In this document: piece by piece, positions 10,991 through 20,839 of the stretch
Layout of the letters: each line of letters begins with the position of its first letter
Position numbering within the stretch: the stretch's first letter is position 1
Assembly (NCBI GenBank): GCA_018105865.1
Contig: CM030867.1
Location: forward strand, 5,628,369 to 5,692,368
Origin: Metaphire vulgaris
Taxonomy: Eukaryota; Annelida; Clitellata; Crassiclitellata; Megascolecidae
Length of the DNA: 64,000 bases
Reading direction: 5' to 3'
The notes under the pieces: generated by a model
The model's input: only the letters and a program-made list of their open reading frames with translations
Database searches by the model: none
Told to the model about the DNA's origin: nothing
Program-made: the position numbers and the translations under genes

Positions 10991-12016
10991 TGCGAGATAA
11001 TGTAGTAATCATTAATAGAAATTGATCAATTAATTGAATTTTTAAACAAAATTGAGATTAATTGAACAAGAAAATTTTAATCAGTACCAGCCCTAAAAAC
11101 AACATAAATTGTAAAGATCAATGATTTATGAGAAAATTTCCTTTTATAATAGCTTTAAGAATATCATGCTTTTCTTAACCTTTTAAAGGGTGAATTAAAT
11201 TTTTTAAGTCATCCCCCGACGGGGGAATTAATTTTTGGAAAAGGCGTTCGTATGAAAACGTGAACATATACATTATAAACTTACTATATTTCAGGCTATA
11301 TAGAAGCTAGAAAGATGTGGTTTGCACCGTTGTTGAGCATTTTTATTGCTCTTTCTATCCATCCGTGCCAAAGGAAAAAAGTTGGAGGTAGGGACCACTC
11401 TACACCCCAAAATCGGACCCCTCCCCAACATTTTGTTCAAATTTTGATCAAAGGTCAATAGCAAAGCATCTTCAGCAGTAAACCCCCAAATGTGAGTGAT
11501 AGAGTTCTAGAGGAGTGTAATTGGAACAGAATGGTGCAAAAATTTTGAAGATCGGACCATATTTGAGGTAGCTATGAAGTTTCATACCCAAGTGTCCATT
11601 GCTGGTTGAAATGACAATTACGCGAACGGATTTTCAATGTGAAAAACCGAACAACTCAGTATATTTCAGGCTATATAGAAGCTAGAAAGATGCGGTTTGC
11701 ACCATTGTTGAGCATTTTTATTGGTCTTTCAAATCATCCGTGCAAAAAATATTTGGGGGGTAGGGTCCCCTCTACACCCCAAAATCGGACCATGTCCGAC
11801 AAAAAATTTTCAAAGCTCAATAAAAAAAAATTTTCAGCGGTGACCCCCAACTGTGAGCGAGAAAGTTGTAGGGATGTGTAATTGAAACAGAATAGTGCAA
11901 AAATTTTGAAGATCGGACCATATTTGGCGTAGTTATGGCCTTTCTAGCCTCCGGCTGAAGATTTTTCCTATACATTTTCCAGCCTTGGTTGTTACACAGC
12001 CAATATCTCTTGCATA

Positions 12017-12827
12017 TACACCGTGATCAAGAAAATCGGGACCCCCTAGATTAATGAGTATAACTTAACTACCTTTCGACCAATCATGCTGAAATTTTAA
12101 TTATATTAGGCCTAGGAGGCAGTCTCGATCCTCAAAAAATATTTCGCCTCTACGCTGCAGCTGGTACAAGAAAGAAGGACATCACTGGTGCTCGTCTTCT
12201 GCGTACTCGTCCGACTTTCACCAAGTCCTTAATGGTATCAGTTGGTGTTTCAGCACTCGGTCGTACAGCTATTCACTTCTTCGAGCCGGGGGTGAAAGTT
12301 AACGGACAGTATTACAGAGACGTTCTACTGATGCAGGGACTGCTGCCGGACACCCGAACTTTCTCAGATTATTACACTTTCCAACAGGACGGCGCACCGG
12401 CACACAGAGCTCGAGAGACAGTTGAACTGTTAGGTAACGAAACGCCGGACTTCATTCCGCCTACTCTCTGGCCACCCAACAGCCCGGATTTGAATCCGGT
12501 GGATTATAAAATTTGGAGTGTTATGCAGGAACGCGTTCACCGAACGAAAGTCCGTGATATTGAGGACCTGTGACAACGCATCACGCAAGTGTGGGACGAG
12601 ATTGATCAAGGCATCATTGATGCGTCATTCAAGCAATTGCGTAGGCGTCTTCGTGCGTGCGTATAGTGCAGCAAATGGCGGACCGTTTGAACACAAACTA
12701 TGAGTGGAATATCATTAGAACTATCTAAAGTACACGTACTACAACTTTGTTGAATATTAGTTGACTTTTCGTTGAGTTATATTCATTAATCTAGGAGGTC
12801 CCGATCGATTTTCGTGATCACCGTGTA
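12017..12827 (+). mobile_element. Tc1/mariner element, internally deleted
   Basis: The inverted repeats are TACACCGTGATCAAGAAAAT and TACACGGTGATCACGAAAAT; the similarity continues past an ATCGGGACC block to TAGATTAATGA. TA dinucleotides flank both ends (12015-12016 and 12828-12829). At 811 bp it is shorter than usual, because the N-terminal DNA-binding part of the transposase is absent. It sits in TTAA element C, and the empty site is visible in element B. Confidence 0.85.
12127..12703 (+). pseudogene. mariner-type transposase, catalytic domain remnant
   Basis: The frame opens with DPQKIFRLYAAAG, which may hold the first catalytic Asp. It runs through MVSVGVSALGRTAIHFFEPG to TFQQDGAPAH (second Asp, codon 12388-12390) and WPPNSPDLNPVDYKIW (third Asp, codon 12502-12504). 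By my count 37 residues separate the last two acidic residues, which suggests a DD37D-type (maT/mosquito-like) mariner rather than DD34D. A TGA stop at 12571-12573 follows EDL; the frame then continues as QRITQVWDEIDQGIIDASF. A frameshift precedes the C-terminal GGPFEHKL. The helix-turn-helix N-terminus is missing. Not functional. Confidence 0.8.
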
Positions 12828-13168
12828 TAGTCAGCATTATCGAAAACAGTGCTGCCGCCTATCGAATGGATGTGAGCTAACTCGGTTGCCGCGTTGGATT
12901 TTTGAAAATCGTGCAGGTCCGCAGTACACAGTCGCTTATATAGCGCACCGTTTATAGACGGCTAACGCCGTTTCGTTATGGTTTTCCGCCGCCGTCTTTA
13001 GACGGTTAACCCTTGGAAAAGGTTAAACATAGAATTACATTCTTCAAACAAATGTTAGAATTCAGAACTTTTTGAAAGTTAAAGAGGAATTTCAAAATAG
13101 CCAGTAATTATAGCATCCAACCCCTGCCAGTAACTACCAATCACATTTGTACAGTATAGCAGATATAA

Positions 13169-13211
13169 TGTAGCCGTCTTTAAACGGCTAACCCTTGGAA
13201 AAGGTTAATTA
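13169..13211 (+). repeat. Isolated right end of a TTAA element
   Basis: The sequence CCGTCTTTAAACGGCTAACC followed by CTTGGAAAAGGTTAA repeats the last 40 bp of element C almost exactly, including its palindrome. It stops at TTAA, directly against the coding sequence of a minus-strand LINE. It may be the remnant of a second insertion, or a duplicated end of element C. The 142 bp between them (13027-13168) match nothing else I recognised. Confidence 0.6.
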
Positions 13212-14512
13212 AGGTTTCATTAAATGTTATATTACTAGTTGGTGGTTGGATTTGAGATGCAATATTAGATCCTATATCTGTGAAATATTTGTTGAATATT
13301 TCTGGTACTGAGCTATTTTCACATTGATTTTTTAGTAAAATTTCAGTATTTTTATTTTCATTTTTATTTAGGATATTATTTATTAATTTCCACATTTTAG
13401 TATTGGAATCATTAGTTTTGAAACTTCTCTGAATAATACATTTTTTCTGCATTATTCTTTAACAATTTAAATTGTTATTAAATTTATTAAATATACTTTT
13501 ATTTTCACTAGTTGGATTTTTAAAGTAATTAGTATCAGTGGCGGCTCTAGGATTTGGCAAGTGGGGGGGCCGTTGGGGTGTCAACTTCTAATCATGGGGG
13601 GCCAACCATTTGTTGTTTAATGTATGTAGCATTAAATATAGGGTCCCAACTGGGGGGCCACTGGGGGGGCCAGGCACTCAATAGGGGAGCACGGGCCCCT
13701 CTGGCTCCCCGGTGGAGCCGCCACTGGTTAGTATAAAGTTTCGATTTAGTTTTCATTGATTTAAAAAGTGCATGTGTCATCCATGGTTTTTTTTGTACTT
13801 TCTTACAGATGAATCTGTAAATATAGGAAAGGCTTTATTATAGTTCATAATAAATATATCCAAAAAACTCGAGTAGGCTAAATCAGGTTTATTATCCAGG
13901 CAGGTCTGTTTAACTTTGCTCCAATCAGTGGATTTTAGTTTTTCAAGAAAATAGTTGGTTGCTTTTGAGTCAAATTTTCTGAAGGTTAATGGGTTATTTA
14001 CTATTTTATTGGTTGGTTTTAAGTCGAGTGATAACAATATTGGAAGATGGTCTGATAAAGGAAAACTTAAGATAGCAGAATTTAAGTTATTTATTGTTAA
14101 ATTTGTATAAAAGTTGTCTATTAATGTCTCACTGAATTCAGTGATTCTTGTTGGCTTATTTATCATTGGAATAAAGCTATTGGATAACATCATATTATTA
14201 AAGTTGGCAGTTGCTTCATGAGTTTCAGATTTGATTAAATTTATGTTAAAATCACCCATAATAATTAAATTCATTTTTTTAAAGTTATTATTAATGAATA
14301 ATTCAAGTTCAGTAGTAAAATCAGTTATAGGCAAACCTGGAGGTCTGTATATGCATACTATTATAATATTTTTAATTTTTTCAAGAGAAATTTTTATAGC
14401 TAAGTATTCAAAGTTTTGGATTTCAGGGGTACATGGTTCAATAACCTCATATTGAATTGAGTTATTTATTTAAAAACTTACTCCTCCTCCTCGTAGGGAA
14501 TTTACTGTGGAA
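13212..14512 (-). mobile_element. LINE of a second lineage: endonuclease and linker
   Basis: On the minus strand, 13777-14505 gives a C-terminal AP endonuclease: IVCIYRPPG, IIMGDFNINLIK, INKPTRITEFSETLIDN, then FPLSDHLPILLSLDL. After PWMTHALFKSMKTKSKLYTN a 191-bp MITE interrupts, and the frame resumes YFKNPTSENKSIFNKFNNNL, QRSF, MWKLINNIL (13180-13452). The NKPTRIT and SLIDNIFTN-like motifs differ from the CR1 copies nearby and resemble Daphne/Crack-type Jockey relatives; I would not assign the clade. The RT is absent. The left edge meets a TTAA element end. Its 5' edge is only about 45 bp from the donor of the exon at 14559. Confidence 0.75.
13536..13726 (+). mobile_element. 191-bp hAT-type MITE
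   Basis: Perfect 12-bp inverted ends, CAGTGGCGGCTC and GAGCCGCCACTG. The flanking 8-mers ATTAGTAT (13528-13535) and GTTAGTAT (13727-13734) are 7 of 8 identical. The interior is G-rich (GGGGGGCC runs) without coding potential. It interrupts the LINE reading frame between KLYTN and YFKNPT codons, so it is younger than that LINE. Confidence 0.85.
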
Positions 14513-14558
14513 TGCCTTTTCTGTATCATTCTCTATTTCAAATATCATTTTGACTCAC

Positions 14559-14689
14559 CTGAATGTTTCTTTTGATAAAATTCTTCTTATTGTGACCACT
14601 TCTATAATTTCTTTCAACTGCATTTCGTTTTGACTTTGATGGCTTTTTACCTATATATACTTCTGCTGAGTTTCTTCTATGATCAATGT
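14559..14689 (-). CDS. FSIP1: FSIP1-like gene, exon ending NFIKRNIQ
   Basis: This 131-nt exon has its acceptor at TTTGGCTTAG before 14689 and its donor at CAG then GTGAGT after 14559. It starts with 2 nt completing an Asn codon from the upstream exon and then gives 43 residues, including IDHRRNSAEVYIGKKP, NYRSGHNKKNFIKRNIQ. FSIP1 proteins, as I recall them, have a KSGKKP-like stretch followed by a basic segment and FIKRNIELA at this point. The end phase 0 matches the exon at 4658-4774. Basic residues dominate. No stop or frameshift is present, consistent with a working gene. Confidence 0.83.
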
Positions 14690-14770
14690 CTAAGCCAAAT
14701 AAGCAATAAAGATCGTATCAGTGTTCAATTGAAAACCTCAGATATGGTAAAAGACAAATTCCAATGGTGA

Positions 14771-14990
14771 TAGGACAAAATGTCATGGGGACAAAATTTC
14801 ACTGACAAGATGTAATGGTCATAAAATGCAACCCCTAGCCTAACCCTAACTCTAACCCCAACCCGTGACATTTTGTCCTCAGACATTTTGTCATCTGACA
14901 TTTTGTCCTCGGACTTTTTGTCCTCAGACATTTTGTCCTCAGACATTTTGTCCGGCCATATTTTGTCCGGCCACATTTTGTCCGGCCATG
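14771..14990. repeat. Foldback-like repeat of GGACAAAATGTC with telomere-like core
   Basis: The left arm carries GGACAAAATGTC-type 12-mers. The right arm carries seven or so inverted copies (GACATTTTGTCC), ending TTTTGTCCGGCCA. The centre is CCTAACCCTAACTCTAACCCC, resembling degenerate telomere repeat. The same design recurs at 45591-45820. A minus-strand open frame rich in SEDKM repeats is a by-product. No TSD was identified. Confidence 0.7.
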
Positions 14991-15379
14991 ATTCATACAC
15001 ATCTGCAGACAACACTTGCATGAAGATATTGCTAAAAATAAGTCAGGTATAAGAGGCAGACATATGCAGATCACAGCGGATCCGGATCTGCAAGAATTTC
15101 ATGCAGACCTCTGCAGATCTAAACCTCCAATCACTGGCAGATGCAGATTATCTGCAGATCGTAACAACTGGCAACATTTGTCAATTATTGAGTCCAGGTC
15201 ATGCAATGTATAGTCTAATGATAATTTAGACATACTGAAAGCTTATGTGACCTGCAGGTTTCTGTAAAACTGAATTTCCCTCTCTTATTCGCACATGCAC
15301 ACACACACAAACACACACACACACTATAGATGTGCGGGTATACTCGTACCCATGGGTATACCCTACCCGTACCTGCGGT
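14991..15379. repeat. GCAGATC-rich array, (AC)n and GGGTATAC motifs
   Basis: From about 15000 to 15165 GCAGAT or its complement recurs many times, including CGGATCCGGATCTGCA. This resembles the subterminal arrays of some hAT elements, though no terminal repeat pair was found. An (AC)n microsatellite lies at 15293-15324. It is followed by TAGATGTGCGGGTATACTCG and GGGTATACC-type motifs, another hAT-like end. No gene is seen. Confidence 0.4.
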
Positions 15380-15810
15380 ACAATCAGTCAATAAACTTTT
15401 ATGGAGCCACTATCATAATGCCCAGGGCATCAGCCGATGGCACACCAAATCAAAATAGAATTAGAGCCAAGTCAATCCAGAAGATCAGTTCTACACAGCA
15501 GGGGAGCAATCTAAGGGGGATAAGCCAAGTCAAACAGGTATGTTTTAAGACCAGATCTGAAAGATGATAGAATCTTAGTTATACGAAGTGATATTGGTAA
15601 TGAATTCCAAAGCTTAGGGCCACACACTGAGAAACAACTAGTACCAATGACTTTGCGAGAATAAGGAACAACAAATGAAAGTCCTGCTAAATACCTAGTG
15701 GATTGAGTAGTAGGTCGAGGGATAAGTCGCATCTTAAAACGTTGACTGCGATACGGTGGATTCCTAGGACGCGGCTGGTGTCGAATGCATTCATGCGTGA
15801 CCAACGTGAA
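15380..15810 (-). mobile_element. L2/CR1-type LINE, RT C-terminal fragment
   Basis: The minus-strand translation of 15511-15804 includes RNPPYRSQRFKMRLIPRP, then VCGPKLWNSLPISLR and SFRSGLKTYLFDLAY before a stop. That is the conserved C-terminal block of CR1/L2 ORF2. The remaining 130 bp toward 15380 are 3' UTR. It is 5'-truncated. Confidence 0.75.
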
Positions 15811-15920
15811 TGCCGCTAGATTATTAAAATTATTTCTAATTTCAATTACTATTTCAGTTAACGAAAATCGTTAATTTTGCGTTCATATCTTAATTACAGT
15901 TAACAATAAAATTACTGTCT

Positions 15921-16012
15921 GGGACCACCCAAGCTGTTTTTGAAAAGTCCCGCTTCGACAAGTTTTACGGTCGGTGGCCCGGCTCAAGGCCACAATCATG
16001 ACGCGCAATGCA
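15921..16012 (+). repeat. Short segment shared with 38013-38107
   Basis: GGGACCACCCAAGCTGTTTT, GACAAGTTTTACGGTC and CAATCATGACGCGCAATGCA are matched at 38013-38107 with few differences. Both copies lie just upstream of plus-strand LINE coding sequence. This suggests a LINE 5' region, or a short repeat found in front of both. Confidence 0.55.
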
Positions 16013-18647
16013 TTCTGGTCTAGTAAACAATCTACCCAATTCATGCAGCTGCTCACACAGACAAACCTCACGCAACACATATCTCTTCCAACTCACACTT
16101 TTGGACACACTTTAGATCTACTTATCACGTCATCTTCTTCATCATTATCTCCAATCTCAGCAATTAGTCAAGTCTCTCCATCTGATCATTTTCCCATCTT
16201 CACCATTTTAAGTATCTGCTCACCAACTCCTCCACCTCGTGGCACCTACTCATTCCGCCGTCTCAACAAAATTGACATTGCCTTGTTCTGTGATAACATT
16301 AAGTCATCTGACCTAATTACTAACACCCCTACTACCCTGTCATCACTGATCGATAAATACAATTCTGTGCTTTCTGGTCTTCTCAATAAACATGCTCCTA
16401 TCATCACTAGACCTTTTTTCGTCTCATAACAGCAAAACCCTGGTATAACTCTTTCATTCATGCTTTCAAGTCATTTCGCAGACGTCTTGAGCGAACCTAC
16501 CATAAAACACATTCTCCATCTGACCTTTTAAATCTTCGTTCCACCACCAACCGCTATCATAATCTCCTTACATCTGCCAAAAAGAAGTACTATTCTAACA
16601 TCATTTCAACAAATAGCTCAAATCCACGTAAGCTCTGGAAAACTGTAAATGATCTTTTCCATCGCAAAGACTCAAAACCTCTCCCTCAATCCATTTCCCT
16701 GTCAGAACTTGCTGAATCTTTTGCTAAGTTCTTCTCTGTAAAAATCTCCAAGATTCGCAGTGTCCTCAAGTCTTTCACTATTACTCAAACCACCTCTCCT
16801 CATTATCCTCCTCCCCACAACCTCCATGCAATTTATCCAGCTTCACTCCTACAACTGAAGAAGAGGTATCCAAACTTCTACTATCCTTGCCAAACAAACA
16901 ATGTGATCTAGATCCCATACCTACCTCTTTACTCAAACAGTGTGCCACCGTGCTTACGCCTATTATAACTAGAATCATCAACCTCTCTCTTATCTCAGGC
17001 ACTTTCCCATCCGCATTCAAAAACTCTTTTGTCACTCCTCTCCTAAAAAGCCTGGTCTTGACAGAGAAGATCTCAATAACTATCGCCCCATCTCAAATCT
17101 TTCTCTTCTATCAAAACTTACTGAAAAAATTGTGCTTTCCAGACTGAATGAACACCTTTCAAGTAACTCACTATATAATGCTCATCAATCTGCCTACACT
17201 AAACATCACTCAACTGAAACTGTCCTCGCCTACATTTATGACAGACTCTTAACTGCAATTGGTCTTCGCCAAGTTACTGGCCTTTGTCTCCTTGATCTCT
17301 CTGCAGCATTTGATACCATAGATCACAAAAATTCTGCTCGAGCGACTCTCTCTCTGGTTTGGCATATCTGAAAAAGCTCACAACTGGTTTGCATCTTATC
17401 TCAAATCTCGGTCTTTTCAAGTGTCCTGTCTTGGCCAAATTTCTCTTTCTCATATTATAGATTATGGAGTGCCTCAAGGATCTGTTCTCGGGCCTGTACT
17501 GTTCAGCCTTTACACCACACCACTTTCATCTCTAATTAATTCCCTCAAATTAAACCACCAACTCTATGCCGATGACACTCAGCTATTCCTTTCCTTCTCA
17601 CCTCTTTCATTCAATGCTTCTATTATTGAGCTTGAATCTGCATTCTCGTCAATCTCTGCATGGATGTCATCTAATCTCCTCGCTCTCAACCCATCTAAGA
17701 CAGAGTTTCTTTTAATCGGACTACCCCAACAACTCAAAAAAATTGACAATCCTAAACTAGTTTTGGCTCCTGACACCACAATAATCCCTGTTCCAACTGC
17801 TAGAAATCTCGGATTCAAATTTGACTCTTTTCTAAACTTGAATCACAAATCTCCCAACTTTCAAAAGCCTGCTTTATTCATATTCGTGACCTTCGTCGCC
17901 TACGTCCTTGTCTTGATATTAAGACTGCGTCCAAATCGCCACCTCTATAGTCCACTCCAAATTAGATTACTGTAACTCCTCTACTATAACCTTCCCAAAG
18001 CCTCCATCAACAAATTGCAATCAATACAAAATGCTTTAGCTCGTGCTGTTACTATGTCACCTAAATTCTCCCATATTTCACCCATACTAAAATCATTACA
18101 TTGGCTTAAAATAACAGAACGTATCCAATATAAGATAATAACACTTACACATAGCTCACTTCAGTCATCAAAACCTGTCTACCTTAGATCACTATTAACC
18201 CCTCAGCCCTCCTCGACCCACACGTTCGTCATCTCATCTCACTCTGTCACGCCCGCTAAATCAGTCATCCCTGAAAATTTGCAACCGTGCCTTCTCATAT
18301 GCTGCACCTGAACTCTGGAACTCGATCCCAGCTTCCCTTCGCACACTTGGACACTTTAAAACAATAAAATCTGATTCCTCATTTCCTATAATTCCCGCAC
18401 TATCTCCTCAAGTCTTCAGGTCTAAGCTTAAATCCTTCCTGTTTCTGAAATCATTTCCGCCATAGCTGTAACAACCTAGCCTCACTGCCCTTCGGATATT
18501 GACCATTGCCTGGCTGATCCCACACCTTTCCTATAGCTATTTTAAGAGAGGCTGAGCGCCTAAGAATAAGCAGCTACTGTTGTGCTGCTTTCCAAGGCGC
18601 TATAGAAATCCACGAGATTTTACTTTACTTACTTACTTACTTTACAA
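16013..18647 (+). mobile_element. L2/CR1-type LINE, endonuclease C-terminus to 3' end
   Basis: It begins in the endonuclease (LTQHISLPTHTFGHTLDLL, then VSPSDHFPIF at about 16180), passes a broken linker, and enters the RT: NKQCDLDPIPTSLLKQC (16890), HQSAYTKHHSTETVLAYIYD, LCLLDLSAAFDTIDH (17280), YGVPQGSVLGPVLFSLY and NHQLYADDTQLFLSF (17465-17600), then NALARAVTMSPKFSHISP (18030) and a broken C-terminus. Several frameshifts and a short deletion after DTIDHK make it dead. The 3' end is GCGCTATAGAAATCCACGAG plus (ACTT)n. The same 3' end is at 45106-46435 and, inverted, at 61510-61606. Confidence 0.85.
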
Positions 18648-19129
18648 TGAGCCGGCGGTCCAGATGAATCATGACGCCCAGTGTCGCCCACTGTCCTCGC
18701 AATGCATTATGGGATATTGTCGACATTGTTGACTATCTTATTGAGAATGAAAACGGCATAAAAACGTTTGATCGTCATATTTGGTGTTCCTCTATCTCTT
18801 TGCATACCAAACATCGCTTATACAAATGATACATTTTGCCACTGCATATCTGTGGATGCAAGACGTGGACTACAAGGAAACAGATGCTTTCAACTGTAGG
18901 TGTTTACGGAAAATCATACGTTTCCCAGGACAACCCATTCATAAGCTGCACTGTCTAGCAGGCCATAGTTCAGACAGCTGTGACTAACACCAAGGTCTGT
19001 TGAAGCACGGTTTGGGAGTCGGATTCACAGAGCAATTAAGGCATACCTAGGCTAGACACCTTCCTTGGCCGCCCCCACGAGCCCCCGACCATTAAGCACT
19101 CCATGAAAAACAAACACCCCAACCACTTT
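18648..19129. other. Intronic sequence, little recognised
   Basis: A 69-codon plus-strand frame (18781-18987) contains DAFNCRCLRKIIRFPGQPI, faintly like the RRIL-type C-terminus of RTE or Jockey LINEs. Nothing else in this stretch matches a feature I know. Confidence 0.3.
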
Positions 19130-20440
19130 GGCCTGCAAACAGCTTGGAGACGTCGGGAGTGGAGAATATAGTGGCCAATGGAAGGAAGCCAATGTAGGGA
19201 CTGTCTAGCCGGAGTAATATGTTCAAATCTTGGAGTTTTGGATATGACTCTAACTAAAGAATTTTGTACTCTCTGGAGTTTCTGCATATTTGAATTTGTG
19301 ATACCGAAAAGCAGGGAATTGCAATAATCTAGGCGACTAGATACCAATGCATTGGCTAACTTAATAAGAACAGGCTTGGGGAGGAGATGTCTGATGCAAT
19401 AGATGTTCCGAATATGATAATGAGAAATTTTGCAGACTGAATTTATGTGACTAGTAAAAGAGAGGGAAGGGTCAAATATCACACCAAGCTTGTGAGCAGA
19501 AGTACTTCTAGAGACAACAGTGGAATCTCCTAATACTACAGACTTCAGAGTTTCAAATTTGGTCAATTGAGCTGGAGTACCTAATAGCAAGAACTCAGTT
19601 TGTGATTACTTTAAAAGAAGCTTATTTGAATCCATCCAAGCCTGAATATTAGTGAAGGTAGTGGATAAAGTCTCAAGGGATGAGTTTGAAGAAGATTGAT
19701 CAAAGAGATGAGAATTTGAGTATCATCAGCATAAAGATGATAAGCCACTTGAAGTTCATCAAGTGAACCCAAGGAGGTTGTATAGAGAGTAAATAACAGA
19801 GGTCCAAGAATCGAGCCTTGAGGGACACCACAAGACAGATCAGTGGGAGTTGAGAGATTCTCATTTATTATCACTGATTGAGTCCGGGGATGTAAATATG
19901 AAGAAAACAAATTTAAAGCAATGTCAGAGATTTCAAACCAGTGTTCAAGACGATGAAGAAGAATACAATGGTCAACAGTATGAAAGGCGGCAGATAGGTC
20001 AAGAAGTAAAAGATCAGTAACTTTCCCAGCATCAATAGCCCGAACAATATTATCATGGACTGCCTGCCAACAGAGCCGTTTCGATAGAGTGATATTTTCG
20101 GTAAGCAGATTGGAAAGGAAGGTAATGTGGACTAGAACACAAATGGGCATGTATTTGCTTAGCAACTATTCTTTCAAGAATTTTCGATAAGAAATAGGAT
20201 TAGATATAGGCCTATAGTTAGACAAGCCATCAGGAGAGAGAGAGATGGCTTTTTAAGTAGTGGGTGAACAACTGCATGAGTGAATGAAGAGGGGAAACAC
20301 CCTTCAAGCAATGAGAGATTTATAAGGTTTGTTATTATAGGACCTAAAACATCAAAACAATCTCTGAGAATTTGAGTTGGTAGAAAGGACATCGAGGGTA
20401 CATTGACTAATTGGTGATGTAAAGATTATCTGACGAACTT
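19130..20440 (-). mobile_element. L2/CR1-type LINE, RT domain
   Basis: Minus-strand blocks: a pre-RT region with NLINLSLLEGCFPSSFTHAV (20174-20392); the RT with LLLDLSAAFHTVDHCILLHR, SCGVPQGSILGPLLFTLY and AYHLYADDTQILISL (19611-20165); then KLGVIFDPSLSFTSHINSVC, RLDYCNSLLFGI, RFEHITPARQSLHWLP (19130-19590). The frame shifts between blocks. The extreme C-terminus and 3' UTR are missing or unrecognisable. AFHTVDH has a His where AFDTVDH has the metal-binding Asp, another sign of decay. Confidence 0.85.
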
Positions 20441-20454
20441 CATTTAGGGTGGTA

Positions 20455-20815
20455 GGCTTTCAGTGCCAGAACGTATCAAAAACAAACTGGCGTAGCTGGT
20501 GTTCTGGTGTCTGCATGGCATGGGTCCGGCATACCTAAAGACAGAACTGCATCGTGTCTCAGATCTTGATGGTCGACAACGTCTGAGATCGGCCTTCACT
20601 GCAGCGCTACTCATCCCGCGAACGCGTCTCTCCACCGTTGGTGATCGCGCATTTCCCGTGGCAGCAGCACGGGTCTGGAATGGTATACCACTGGCCATTC
20701 AACTCTCACCATCACTAGATACATTTAAGAAGCACTTAAAGACCTGGCTATTTCGAAATAGTTATGATTCTGTTTGTTTCTGCAAAATTTCTCATTATTA
20801 AAACAGAATCATAAT
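20455..20815 (+). mobile_element. LINE RT C-terminal fragment
   Basis: The plus-strand frame to a stop near 20801 gives HGMGPAYLKTELHRVSDLD, LSTVGDRAFPVAAARVWNGI, then SLDTFKKHLKTWLFRNSYDS. This is the last 100 residues of an L2/CR1 ORF2. It is open, but 5'-truncated. Confidence 0.78.
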
Positions 20816-20839
20816 TAGAAATTTTTAAAGAGGCACATG

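Larger units (their letters stand above)
5003..11095 (+). mobile_element. hAT-like element (TAGGGCTG ends), split by later insertions
   Basis: The left end TAGGGCTGCAGATATTAATG begins at 5003; the right end, read inverted from 11095, begins TAGGGCTGGTACTGATTAA. Both run into AT-rich sequence full of ATTAAT, a common design for hAT ends. Flanking 8-mers are AAAGCATC (4995-5002) and AAAACAAC (11096-11103), 6 of 8 identical, so they could be a decayed target duplication. A possible BED-finger fragment at 6611-6755 fits a hAT. A TTAA element (5036-6481), a small MITE and a 3.7-kb LINE (7266-10990) interrupt it. That both ends belong to one element is inference. Confidence 0.5.
11175..13026 (+). 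mobile_element. Non-autonomous piggyBac-type TTAA element (C)
   Basis: TTAA lies at 11175-11178 and 13023-13026; the ends read CCTTTTAAAGGG and, inverted, CCTTTTCCAAGGG. Two tandem units start near 11290 and 11665 (375-bp period) and match those of element B. Palindromes CCGTTTATAGACGG (12948-12961) and CCGTCTTTAGACGG (12992-13005) lie near the right end. A mariner element occupies 12017-12827. Element B carries the same sequence without that insertion (CTTGCTTATAATAGTC near 6270). Confidence 0.8.

Noticed and set aside
14830..14865. Telomere or interstitial telomeric repeat
   Set aside because: The CCTAAC-like stretch is only about 30 bp, degenerate, and confined to the core of a dispersed element; it is not a chromosome end.
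14725..15074. Minus-strand frame with MSEDK repeats
   Set aside because: It is produced by the GGACAAAATGTC foldback repeat; the same repeat at 45591 gives no comparable frame.
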